This document shows positions 1-5,763 of a stretch of 5,763 nucleotides of DNA, piece by piece. The stretch covers positions 1-5,763 of the forward strand of contig JAKDKP010000177.1 of assembly GCA_030453285.1 (NCBI GenBank). Reading direction: 5' to 3'. The DNA is from Propionibacteriales bacterium (GTDB lineage: Bacteria > Actinomycetota > Actinomycetes > Propionibacteriales > Propionibacteriaceae). Numbering within the stretch: position 1 is the first letter of the stretch; each line of letters begins with the position of its first letter. Position numbers and translations under genes: made by a program. Under the pieces are notes generated by a model. The model worked only from the letters and a program-made list of their open reading frames with translations, was not told where the DNA came from and made no database searches.

Positions 1-177
1 TGCAGTGAGACGAGCCAACCACCGCAACAACGGCAGCACCAGAGTCACACTGAAAACCAACGTTGTTCGGGGGCGTTCGGTGTCGCTTGGTGAGGCGCCG
101 TTGCTGCGTGGATCCGGTCGTTGAGCAAGCGAGGGACGAGCACGTCGAAGCGTCCGGTGGTGGACGGCAGGCGTCGG

Positions 178-183
178 TAAGCT
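178..183 (+). promoter_or_regulatory. Possible -10 element of the purE promoter
   Basis: TAAGCT fits the actinobacterial -10 pattern TANNNT. The TA at 178 is the only TA dinucleotide in the first 206 bases, so it is the only possible -10 of this type on either strand here. No convincing -35 is seen 16 to 19 bp upstream (the bases are G/C-rich). Transcription would start near 189-191, leaving a leader of under 20 bases that begins at the ribosome binding site, which is unusually short. The call is weak; transcription from left of the window is equally possible. Confidence 0.3.
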
Positions 184-206
184 GGCACCGGAGGAGAGGG
201 GATCGA

Positions 207-794
207 ATGGCTGAACAGCGTGCCCGCGTCGGGATCGTGATGGGGTCGGACTCGGACTGGCCGGTGATGGTGGCCGCGGCAGAGGCCTGTGCGGAGTTCG
301 ACCTCGCGTACGAGGCCGACGTCGTCTCGGCCCACCGGATGCCCGACGCCATGATCACCTACGGCCGGACAGCCCACGAGCGAGGGCTTGAGGTGATCAT
401 CGCCGGCGCCGGTGGTGCGGCCCATCTGCCCGGGATGCTGGCTGCGGTCACCCCCTTGCCGGTGATCGGCGTCCCCGTCCCGTTGAAGTATCTCGACGGG
501 ATGGACTCGCTGCTGTCCATCGTGCAGATGCCGGCCGGCGTGCCCGTGGCAACCGTGTCGATCGGGAACGCCCGCAATGCCGGTCTGTTGGCCGTACGGA
601 TCCTCGCTGCCGGTGATCCGGATCTCACGGCAGCCATGATCAACTTCCAGGACGAGCTCCGTACCGCCGCCGAGGCCAAGGGTGCCACCGTCCGAGCCGG
701 ACTGTCCGTGGGGCAGGCCGGACCTCCCGCGCGACCCGCCGACACCGTCACTGCTGACACCACATCGTCTGAGACCAAGGAGAAGAACCGATGA
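207..794 (+). CDS. purE: N5-carboxyaminoimidazole ribonucleotide mutase PurE (class I)
   Basis: This 195-residue protein is the cytoplasmic enzyme of de novo purine synthesis that converts N5-CAIR to CAIR. The class I signatures are in order: GSDSDW (residues 13-18, phosphate/substrate loop), SAHR (41-44, with His43 as the expected catalytic histidine), [11 protein letters not shown] (67-77), GVP (88-90) and SIVQMP (104-109), followed by GVPVATV. The ATG at 207 is chosen because a strong GAGGAGAGGG site lies at 191-200 and homology begins at residue 7. The same frame stays open upstream to a TTG at 63, but that stretch is Arg-rich and resembles nothing in the family. Residues after about 166 form a Thr/Ser/Pro/charged tail of roughly 30 residues beyond the usual core, probably disordered. 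The stop overlaps the next start (ATGA). Class I PurE normally works with PurK, which is not visible just upstream. Identification is firm; the class is assigned from motifs only. Confidence 0.96.
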   Translation: MAEQRARVGIVMGSDSDWPVMVAAAEACAEFDLAYEADVVSAHRMPDAMITYGRTAHERGLEVIIAGAGGAAHLPGMLAAVTPLPVIGVPVPLKYLDGMDSLLSIVQMPAGVPVATVSIGNARNAGLLAVRILAAGDPDLTAAMINFQDELRTAAEAKGATVRAGLSVGQAGPPARPADTVTADTTSSETKEKNR

Positions 795-1543
795 TCGGGG
801 ACCTGACCTGGGGTGCCGGCCTGCTGGGCAAGGGTCTGGCGCTCGTGCTGCGCCGCCCACGCTTGTTCGGCCTCGGCCTGGTGTCGCCGCTGATCTCCTC
901 GGTGCTCATGGGCATCCTGTTCGTCGTCCTGCTGTTCAACGTCGGCAGCCTGGCCGCGGCCCTCACTGGGTGGGCCTCCGGCGGTCTGGCAGAGGCGATG
1001 CAGATCCTGTTCAGTGTGTTGATCGTGATCGCGGCCGTGGTGATCATGGCGATCACCTTCTCCTCGATCACCCTCGGCCTGGGTGCCCCGGTGTACGACA
1101 AGATCTCCGAGGCGGTCGAGGCCGAAGCCGGTGGGGTCACCGATCGACACGAAGAGGGCTTGGCAAAGTCGGTTCCGCGTGCGGTCGGCCAGTCGGTCGT
1201 GCTGATCGCCCTCTCGGTGGTGGCCGCGCTCCCGTTGTTCCTGCTCGGGTTGATCCCGCTGGTCGGATCGGTCGTTGGCGCCGTGATCGGCGCAGCATTC
1301 GGGGGCTGGATGATCACGATCGAGTTGATCTCGGGTGCTTGCGATCGGCGGGGGCGCACATCGCTGCGCGAGAAGTTCGCCCTGATGCGCACCAGCCCGT
1401 TCCGGGTGCTGGGCTTCGGTGTCCCGGTCTTCCTGCTGGTGTCGATCCCGCTGGTGGCGATCGCCGCCTTCCCCGCCGCCACGGCCGGGGGCACGATGCT
1501 GGCCCGTCGTCTGGTCGGCGAGTCCGAGCCGCCCAGGGGTTGA
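791..1543 (+). CDS. EI24/CysZ-like integral membrane protein
   Basis: This is a 250-residue membrane protein resembling the EI24 domain family (PF07264), which includes the sulfate permease CysZ of enterobacteria. Hydrophobic segments lie at about residues 30-50, 70-95, 133-153, 155-180 and 205-236. The amphipathic stretch [13 protein letters not shown] (98-110) sits after the second segment, where the family has its conserved Pro/Tyr/Asp motif. The end [11 protein letters not shown] (230-240) is also typical of actinobacterial members. The ATG at 791 overlaps the purE stop by 4 bases and follows AAGGAGAAG at 777-785, so the two genes are probably co-transcribed and translationally coupled. 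The function of actinobacterial EI24 proteins is not established. Sulfate transport is only a family-level possibility, and nothing nearby concerns sulfur. The link to purine synthesis may be positional only. Confidence 0.85.
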   Translation: MIGDLTWGAGLLGKGLALVLRRPRLFGLGLVSPLISSVLMGILFVVLLFNVGSLAAALTGWASGGLAEAMQILFSVLIVIAAVVIMAITFSSITLGLGAPVYDKISEAVEAEAGGVTDRHEEGLAKSVPRAVGQSVVLIALSVVAALPLFLLGLIPLVGSVVGAVIGAAFGGWMITIELISGACDRRGRTSLREKFALMRTSPFRVLGFGVPVFLLVSIPLVAIAAFPAATAGGTMLARRLVGESEPPRG

Positions 1544-1568
1544 TCACCTGACGAGGGATCATCTGACG
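1542..1568 (+). repeat. Two direct repeats with a 15-bp period after the EI24 gene
   Basis: GATCACCTGACG (1542-1553) and GATCATCTGACG (1557-1568) match at 11 of 12 positions and are offset by 15 bp. A third partial copy, GATCAC, starts at 1571. The first copy begins inside the TGA stop codon of the membrane-protein gene. The second copy also supplies half of the hairpin described at 1550-1581. It could be a small tandem duplication or a repeated protein-binding site; the sequence does not decide. Confidence 0.6.
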
Positions 1569-1581
1569 TTGATCACTCGTC
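1550..1581 (+). terminator. Imperfect hairpin, possible terminator of purE-EI24
   Basis: Arms 1550-1561 and 1570-1581 pair at 11 of 12 positions, with one G/A mismatch at 1556/1575 and an 8-base loop (TCTGACGT). The stem starts 7 bases after the EI24 stop codon, the right place for a transcription terminator or an mRNA 3'-end stabiliser. No T-run follows, so it is not a classical intrinsic terminator; tail-less hairpins have been proposed as terminators in actinobacteria. The same symmetry could be a binding site for a dimeric regulator acting on the downstream sugar genes. Confidence 0.45.
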
Positions 1582-1634
1582 GCTGAGCAGGACCGCGGCC
1601 CTGTCGAGAAGATTCCTCCGCACTGCGAGACGCA

Positions 1635-1664
1635 CCGTACGTGGGGGTGACTGGAGTCGTACGG
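1635..1664 (+). promoter_or_regulatory. Inverted repeat enclosing the ribosome binding site of the isomerase gene
   Basis: CCGTACG (1635-1641) and CGTACGG (1658-1664) form a perfect 7-bp inverted repeat around a 16-base loop that holds the GGAG (1653-1656) serving the GTG at 1667. Each arm also contains the self-palindrome CGTACG, and the two copies are 22 bp apart, about two helical turns. This suits either an operator for a regulator binding twice on one face of the DNA or an RNA stem that presents or hides the ribosome binding site. I found no clear -10/-35 pair between 1582 and 1634, so the promoter of this unit is not placed. Confidence 0.4.
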
Positions 1665-1666
1665 AC

Positions 1667-2428
1667 GTGGGTAACGTGACATCGGTGACCACACTTGCCG
1701 TCCAGTTGTATTCCGTCCGCGATGCCCTCACCTCCGATGCTCCCGGCACGCTCGCCACGTTGGCCGAGATGGGCTACACCCATGTCGAGCCGTACGGGGT
1801 CGAGGAGTGGGTCGAGCCCTTGGCTGAAGCCTTCAGCGCCAACGGCTTGGCCGCCCGCAGCACCCACGCCAACCCGATCGACGGCGATCGGGAGGCGATC
1901 TTCGCCGCCTGTCGGCGACTCGGGGTGACTCGACTGATCCAGCCGTCCTCCCCGCGCGAGATGTGGACCGACGCCGCAGCCGTCAGCGATTTCGCCGGCC
2001 GGATGAACGAACTGGCCGTCGAGGCCGCCGCTGCCGGACTGGAACTCGGCTACCACAATCACGAGTTCGAGATCGAGAGTCGCCTCGATGGGCGCGTTGG
2101 CCTGGAGTTCTTCGTTGATCAACTTGACCCGAGTATCCAGTTGCAGGTCGATACCTACTGGGCCCATGTCGGGGGCGCCGACGTTCCGGCTCTGCTCGGC
2201 GCTCTGGGGGACCGCGTCACCTCGATCCACATCAAGGACGGTGACGGCACGCGTGACACCAAGACCCAGGTCGCGGTCGGCGCGGGCTCGGTCCCGGTCC
2301 TCGACTTCATCGACGCCGCGACCGCCATCGACACTGGAATCGTCGAACTGGACGACACCGCGCTCGACATGCTGACTCAGGTCCGCGACAGCCGCACGTT
2401 CCTGATCAATGAGCGGACCTGGGCATGA
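1667..2428 (+). CDS. Sugar phosphate isomerase/epimerase (AP endonuclease 2-like TIM barrel)
   Basis: This protein of up to 253 residues belongs to the xylose isomerase-like TIM-barrel superfamily (PF01261), usually metal-dependent sugar or inositol isomerases and epimerases. Family hallmarks are AVQLYSVRD (11-19, strand 1), MGYTHVEPYG (35-44), LGYHNHEFE (127-135, a signature of this subgroup), QVDTYW (160-165) and IHIKDGDG (187-194). Likely metal ligands are Glu147 or a neighbour, Asp162, His188 and Glu227; this is inferred from family pattern. There is no signal peptide, so it acts in the cytoplasm. In-frame GTG codons lie at 1667, 1676 and 1685. I keep 1667 because GGAG at 1653-1656 is upstream of it, although the 10-base spacing is long; 1676 is possible. 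The last codons overlap the next gene (ATGA), so the enzyme probably acts in the same pathway as the oxidoreductase. The substrate is unknown. Confidence 0.88.
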   Translation: MGNVTSVTTLAVQLYSVRDALTSDAPGTLATLAEMGYTHVEPYGVEEWVEPLAEAFSANGLAARSTHANPIDGDREAIFAACRRLGVTRLIQPSSPREMWTDAAAVSDFAGRMNELAVEAAAAGLELGYHNHEFEIESRLDGRVGLEFFVDQLDPSIQLQVDTYWAHVGGADVPALLGALGDRVTSIHIKDGDGTRDTKTQVAVGAGSVPVLDFIDAATAIDTGIVELDDTALDMLTQVRDSRTFLINERTWA

Positions 2429-3507
2429 GCATGCGTGTCGGCCTGGTCGGTGCGGGTGTGATCAGCAAGACCTACCTCGAGAACCTGACCACCTTTCCCG
2501 ACGTGACGGTGACCGCGATCGGGGATCTGCGCCCTGAGGCCGCCGGCGAGCGTGCGGCCGAGTTCGGGATCGCCCGCCACGGATCGGTCGCCGAGGTGTT
2601 GGACAACCCTGAGGTCGACCTGGTCGTCAACCTGACCACTCCGGCCGCGCACGCGGACGTCGCCCGGGCCGCGGTCGCGGCCGGCAAGCATGTGTGGAAC
2701 GAGAAGCCGCTGACGATGGACCTGGCCTCGGCCCGGGCCCTGCTGGATGAGGCCGCCGTCGCTGGCGTGCGCGTCGGCTGCGCCCCCGACACCGTGCTCG
2801 GCGCGGGCTGGCAGGAGGTGCGACGGATCATTGAACGCGGGGACATCGGGCAGCCGCTGACCGCGCTCACCCTGTTTCAGTCACCTGGGCCGGACCTGTG
2901 GCACCCCAATCCCGACTTCCTGTTCGCCGCCGGTGGCGGACCGCTGCTCGACATCGCCCCGTACTATTTCACCGCCCTGATCCAGCTCTTCGGGCCCGTC
3001 GCCACGGTGTCCGGCGTCGGCTCGAAGGCCCACGAGCGCCGGCGGATCGTCGAGGGTCCGCGGGCCGGCGAGATGTTTGACGTCACGGTGCCCACCCACG
3101 TCGGTGCGCTGCTCGGCTTCACCGACGGCGGGGTGGCCCAGTCGCTGTTCAGCTTCGACTCCGCGGTGCAGCGCGCCCAGGTGGAGATCTCCGGCACTGA
3201 GGGCACGATGCTGACCAGTGACCCGAACCAGTTCGACGGAGAGATCAAGATCATTCGTCCCGGTGGCGAGTACGAGATCGTGGCGAACCCGGCGAAGAAG
3301 GCGACCCGCGGCACGGGCGTGCTCGACATGGTGCGATCCATCGCGGCCGGTGTTGATCATCGCGCGACCGGCGCGCTCGCCTACCACGTGCTGGAGGTGA
3401 TGTTGGCGATCGAGCAGAACCTCGGGAAGCCGGGTGTCAGCATCGCCTCGACGGTCGAGAAGCCCGACCCGTTGCCCACCGGCTGGGATCCGCATACGTC
3501 GAGCTGA
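2425..3507 (+). CDS. Gfo/Idh/MocA family NAD(P)-dependent oxidoreductase
   Basis: This 360-residue protein is a cytoplasmic dehydrogenase of the glucose-fructose oxidoreductase / inositol dehydrogenase type. An N-terminal Rossmann fold opens with VGLVGAGVIS (5-14; the third Gly of GxGxxG is Ser14, a tolerated variant). GDLRPE (33-38) ends strand 2, and the catalytic Lys lies in NEKPL (92-96). The C-terminal substrate domain carries GGGPLLDIAPYY (169-180 and next), in which Asp176 and Tyr180 stand where many members have Asp and His. Length and order are complete. Translation likely starts at 2425, whose ATGA overlaps the isomerase stop. An ATG two codons later (2431) is equally usable, and no strong ribosome binding site is seen, so coupling to the upstream gene is expected. 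Typical substrates are sugars, inositols or their acids; the sequence does not choose among them. Confidence 0.92.
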   Translation: MSMRVGLVGAGVISKTYLENLTTFPDVTVTAIGDLRPEAAGERAAEFGIARHGSVAEVLDNPEVDLVVNLTTPAAHADVARAAVAAGKHVWNEKPLTMDLASARALLDEAAVAGVRVGCAPDTVLGAGWQEVRRIIERGDIGQPLTALTLFQSPGPDLWHPNPDFLFAAGGGPLLDIAPYYFTALIQLFGPVATVSGVGSKAHERRRIVEGPRAGEMFDVTVPTHVGALLGFTDGGVAQSLFSFDSAVQRAQVEISGTEGTMLTSDPNQFDGEIKIIRPGGEYEIVANPAKKATRGTGVLDMVRSIAAGVDHRATGALAYHVLEVMLAIEQNLGKPGVSIASTVEKPDPLPTGWDPHTSS

Positions 3508-3528
3508 TCCGGGGCACGGACGGATTTT
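3506..3528 (+). terminator. Weak intrinsic-type terminator at the end of the oxidoreductase gene
   Basis: ATCCG (3507-3511) and CGGAT (3521-3525) can form a 5-bp stem, extended by one G-T wobble, with a 9-base loop, followed by the short T-run 3525-3528. It begins inside the stop codon and its T-run runs into the -35 box of the next promoter. The stem is short, so it is a weak terminator at best, but this is where the sugar unit should end. Confidence 0.3.
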
Positions 3529-3555
3529 GTCGACTCATCGGCGCCGCCCTACGAT
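3527..3555 (+). promoter_or_regulatory. Vegetative-type promoter for the glycosyltransferase pair
   Basis: TTGTCG (3527-3532) and TACGAT (3550-3555) are separated by exactly 17 bp. Both match actinobacterial housekeeping sigma boxes (TTGNCN and TANNNT). Transcription would start near 3562 and give a leader of about 45 bases before the ATG at 3607. The position, in the only gap between the sugar genes and the glycosyltransferase, supports a separate transcription unit. I saw no operator around it. Confidence 0.65.
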
Positions 3556-3606
3556 CGACGGACACCCATCAGCGAGCTGTCCAGCCGAATCGAACACGGG
3601 AGATGC

Positions 3607-4566
3607 ATGCCTCGACTGAGCGTCGTCGTCACGTTCCACAACCAGGCCGACTTCGTCGAACAGACGATCACGAGCCTGCGTAAGGCCGCCTTCGACGAGG
3701 TCGAGTACGTGATCGTCGACGACGCCTCGACCGACTCCACCGCCGACCAGGTGGCGCGCGCGACCGCTGACCTGCCGCAGGTGCGGCTGATCCGCACCGG
3801 CGACGAGCCGATCGGGGTGTCGGCGGCCAGGAACCTCGGATCTGGGCTCGCCGGCGGAGACTGGCTGACCTATCTCGACGGAGACGATTTCGTCGGACCC
3901 GACCACTACCGGTCGGCACTGGCGGCTGCCGACCGGCTCGGCGTGGACTATCTGCGCACCGACCACACCCGGGCCTTTGGCGCCGTACGTGAGGTGCACC
4001 GGATCCCGCACGGACCGCGGGGCATCGCCGACTCACCACGGAACGGGATCGCGCCGGCGCACCGGGCCACCTCGGTCGACTTCCCGCAGCCGTGGACCAG
4101 CCTCTATCACCGGCGCCTGTACGACCGCGGCCTGCTCGAGTTCCCGGTCGACCTGCGTACCTGCGAGGACCGGTTCGTCACCTGGCGCCTGCACCTGCAG
4201 GCCGAGAGTTTTGCCGTGGTCGGACTCACCTCGATGTTCTGGCGGCGAGAGGTGGCCGGATCCCTCACCCGGATCACCGACGACCGACAGTTGGACTTCA
4301 TCACCGCCTTCGACCGGATCGTCGCGATGGTGCTGGCCGACCCCGAGGCCGATCGGTTCATCGCCAAGGCGATCCGCAACTACCTGGCGATGACACATCA
4401 CCATCTGGGCCGTGTCGCCGAGTACGGTCCGGCGCTGTCGAGCCAACTCACCGCCCGCGCGACAGCTTCGTACGCTCGACTTCCGCAGGATGTCCTCGAC
4501 TCGGTGTACGCCGTGCAGGACGCCAACCGGCGGCGGGCGCTGCGGCCGATCATGAAGGGAATTTGA
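3607..4566 (+). CDS. Family 2 glycosyltransferase (GT-A fold)
   Basis: This 319-residue cytoplasmic, possibly membrane-associated, glycosyltransferase is expected to move a sugar from a nucleotide donor to a growing glycan. GT2 landmarks are in order: LSVVVTFHNQ (4-13), VIVDDASTDST (35-45, with nucleotide-binding Asp38/39), SAARNLG (72-78), YLDGDDF (89-95, the DxD metal site) and TCEDRF (185-190, with Glu187/Asp188 in the catalytic-base position). FWRRE...GSLTR (211-222) matches the C-terminal Arg-rich/Ser-Leu-Thr motif common in wall- and capsule-polymer GT2 enzymes. The last 100 residues are helical and lack membrane spans. GGGAG at 3598-3602 precedes the ATG closely; another ATG at 3603 is out of frame. 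The stop is immediately followed by the GTG of the polysialyltransferase-like gene, so they probably form one operon. It may prime or extend the linker of the same polymer. The donor is unknown. Confidence 0.9.
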   Translation: MPRLSVVVTFHNQADFVEQTITSLRKAAFDEVEYVIVDDASTDSTADQVARATADLPQVRLIRTGDEPIGVSAARNLGSGLAGGDWLTYLDGDDFVGPDHYRSALAAADRLGVDYLRTDHTRAFGAVREVHRIPHGPRGIADSPRNGIAPAHRATSVDFPQPWTSLYHRRLYDRGLLEFPVDLRTCEDRFVTWRLHLQAESFAVVGLTSMFWRREVAGSLTRITDDRQLDFITAFDRIVAMVLADPEADRFIAKAIRNYLAMTHHHLGRVAEYGPALSSQLTARATASYARLPQDVLDSVYAVQDANRRRALRPIMKGI

Positions 4567-5763
4567 GTGAGCGACGAGACGACCGATCCCGAGCTGACCG
4601 CAGCCGAGACCGAGGGTGCCGATGAGGCGGCCGAGGCGGCCGCCCATCCCGAACGGCGCGCCCATCTCGCACCCAGCGACGACGCGGTCGAGGTGTTCCT
4701 GGCCTCCACCTTGTACGGGGTGGCGACCCTGGCTGCGGCCCTGGATGCCGGCCTGTTCGCCGAGCGCAGCCGCCGCATCCTGGTGGTCAGCAACCACGCC
4801 GAAACCCCCGAGACCCTGCCACGGTTGCCCGAGTCGCCCGGCTTCGCTGCCCTGGCCGACCACTTCGACGAGATTGTCGACCTGAACGAAGCGTTGTCGC
4901 CGACCAACCCCCGCTTGTGGGAGCCGGCGAGCAGCGATCTGCCGATCCTCGAACGGCACCTGCGCCTGCTGTGGGGGCTGGGATCGGGCCGGGTCCGGTT
5001 GGTGGTGGAGAGCATCCAGGCCTCTCCTGCGGTCAGCCTCGCCGCCTGTTTCGCCGACGCCGCGATCGACGTGTACGCCGACGGACTGATGGTGTACGGG
5101 CCGACCCGCGTCCGCCTGCCCGATCTGGTCGGCACACGGATCGAACGCGTCATCCACCCCGATCTGCTGCCGGGCGTCCAACCCCTGCTGCTGAGCGAGT
5201 GGGGCGCGGTCGCCGCGCCGTTGGACACCAGGGTGCTGCGTCGCCGGTTCGAGCAGATGGCCGAGGGTGTCGTCTCGCCGGTCGACGGGCCTTTCGCGCT
5301 CGTTCTCGGGCAGTACTTCACGACCCTCGGCCTGCTCGACAGGGGCGAGGAGGAGCAGCTGTACGTCGACATGATCAAGGCCGCCGCCCGACGCGGGCAT
5401 CGCCAGATCGTGTTCAAGCCGCACCCCACCAGCCAGACCCGGACCGAGGTGTTCACCGCCGCGGTCGACGAATTCCCCGGCGTCACCTGCACCGTGCTGC
5501 GCGAGAAGGTGCTGGCCGAGGTGCTGTTCGTGACCGCCGAGGTCGAGCTGGTGGTGTCGTGCTTCTCGACCGCGATGGTGACGGCCCGTTCCATCTTCGG
5601 CATCGACGTCGTCACCCACGGAACCCGTCGGCTGCTGGCCCGGCTGAAGCCGTTCGCCAACAGCAACCGGATCCCCCTGGTGCTGATCGACCACCTGCTG
5701 CCCGGGGTCGAGGCCCGCGAGGAGCCGGAGGTGGACGTCAGTCTGACCCAGGGATTGGTGACC
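4567..5763 (+). CDS. Alpha-2,8-polysialyltransferase (POLYST)-like protein, 3' end outside the window
   Basis: The frame stays open for 399 codons to the right edge without a stop. It resembles the POLYST family (PF07388), which transfers nonulosonic acid from a CMP donor onto a polymer. Seen are FLASTLYGVATLAAA (44-58, first Rossmann strand and helix), VVESIQ (146-151), VYADGLMVYG (169-178, at the family's acidic-Gly motif), VLGQYFTTLG (246-255), IVFKPHP (281-287; the His-Pro motif binds CMP in bacterial sialyltransferases) and SCFSTAM (331-337, at the Ser/Thr motif that contacts the donor phosphate). No signal peptide or membrane span is seen, so it should act on the inner face of the membrane. 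The GTG at 4567 directly follows the TGA of the glycosyltransferase and has AAGGGA six bases upstream. Residues 1-36 are Ala/Glu-rich, probably disordered. The donor could be CMP-sialic acid or CMP-Kdn. Family assignment is by motif memory and not searched. Confidence 0.82.
   Translation, partial: MSDETTDPELTAAETEGADEAAEAAAHPERRAHLAPSDDAVEVFLASTLYGVATLAAALDAGLFAERSRRILVVSNHAETPETLPRLPESPGFAALADHFDEIVDLNEALSPTNPRLWEPASSDLPILERHLRLLWGLGSGRVRLVVESIQASPAVSLAACFADAAIDVYADGLMVYGPTRVRLPDLVGTRIERVIHPDLLPGVQPLLLSEWGAVAAPLDTRVLRRRFEQMAEGVVSPVDGPFALVLGQYFTTLGLLDRGEEEQLYVDMIKAAARRGHRQIVFKPHPTSQTRTEVFTAAVDEFPGVTCTVLREKVLAEVLFVTAEVELVVSCFSTAMVTARSIFGIDVVTHGTRRLLARLKPFANSNRIPLVLIDHLLPGVEAREEPEVDVSLTQGLVT

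Noticed and set aside
63..206. In-frame extension of purE back to a TTG at 63
   Set aside because: The added 48 residues are Arg- and Cys-rich and unlike PurE N-termini, while a strong ribosome binding site sits just before the ATG at 207.
1020..1330. Many GATC sites in the EI24 gene
   Set aside because: They mostly come from frequent GTG ATC / CTG ATC (Val-Ile, Leu-Ile) codon pairs in hydrophobic segments; no regular spacing or origin-like context.
682..1551. Forward 289-codon frame overlapping the EI24 gene
   Set aside because: The product is Arg/Gly/Pro-rich low-complexity sequence, the +1 shadow of a membrane-protein gene whose own frame has clear hydrophobic segments and a ribosome binding site.
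1569..1597. TTGATC at 1569-1574 as a -35 box for the isomerase gene
   Set aside because: The bases 16 to 19 bp downstream are G/C-only or lack TANNNT, so no -10 fits.
1641..1681. Similar strings GTGGGGGTGAC and GTGGGTAACGTGAC as a direct repeat
   Set aside because: The match needs an insertion and is mostly G-rich simple sequence. It is not convincing as a repeat.
4033..5694. Open frame of 553 codons on the - strand
   Set aside because: It lies opposite two well-recognised + strand genes. Its product is rich in Gly, His, Gln, Asp and Arg with no recognisable domain, as expected for the mirror of high-GC codons.
1..5763. CRISPR array, tRNA, rRNA, insertion sequence or attachment site
   Set aside because: No regularly spaced repeats, no tRNA-like cloverleaf or T-loop consensus, no transposase or terminal inverted repeats were seen by eye.

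Overview
The window is high-GC DNA from an actinobacterium. The signs are strong G/C preference at third codon positions, frequent GTG starts, ATGA start/stop overlaps and long open antisense frames that do not look like real proteins. I cannot name the genus from sequence alone. All five genes I can support lie on the + strand, and the DNA is densely coding.

Left part (1-1543): about 200 bases without a convincing gene are followed by purE (de novo purine synthesis). purE overlaps by 4 bases a five-segment membrane protein of the EI24/CysZ-like family. No purK, the usual partner of this PurE class, is visible just upstream. The unit ends in an imperfect hairpin that lies in a pair of 15-bp-spaced direct repeats.

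Middle part (1544-3507): a 123-bp gap holds two operator-like CGTACG palindromes around a ribosome binding site. It leads into a two-gene unit: a sugar phosphate isomerase/epimerase-type TIM-barrel protein and an overlapping Gfo/Idh/MocA-family NAD(P)-dependent oxidoreductase. This pair is a common layout for oxidising and rearranging a sugar or cyclitol. The substrate cannot be read from the sequence.

Right part (3508-5763): a good vegetative-type promoter (TTGTCG, 17 bp, TACGAT) drives a family 2 glycosyltransferase. Directly abutting it is a protein resembling the alpha-2,8-polysialyltransferase (POLYST) family, which runs off the right edge. The pair looks like the start of a locus making a surface polymer of nonulosonic acid (sialic acid or Kdn), for example a capsule or a teichulosonic wall polymer. 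This is the most interesting part of the window, and the genes that would prove it (NeuB-, NeuC- and NeuA-type) would lie beyond the edge.
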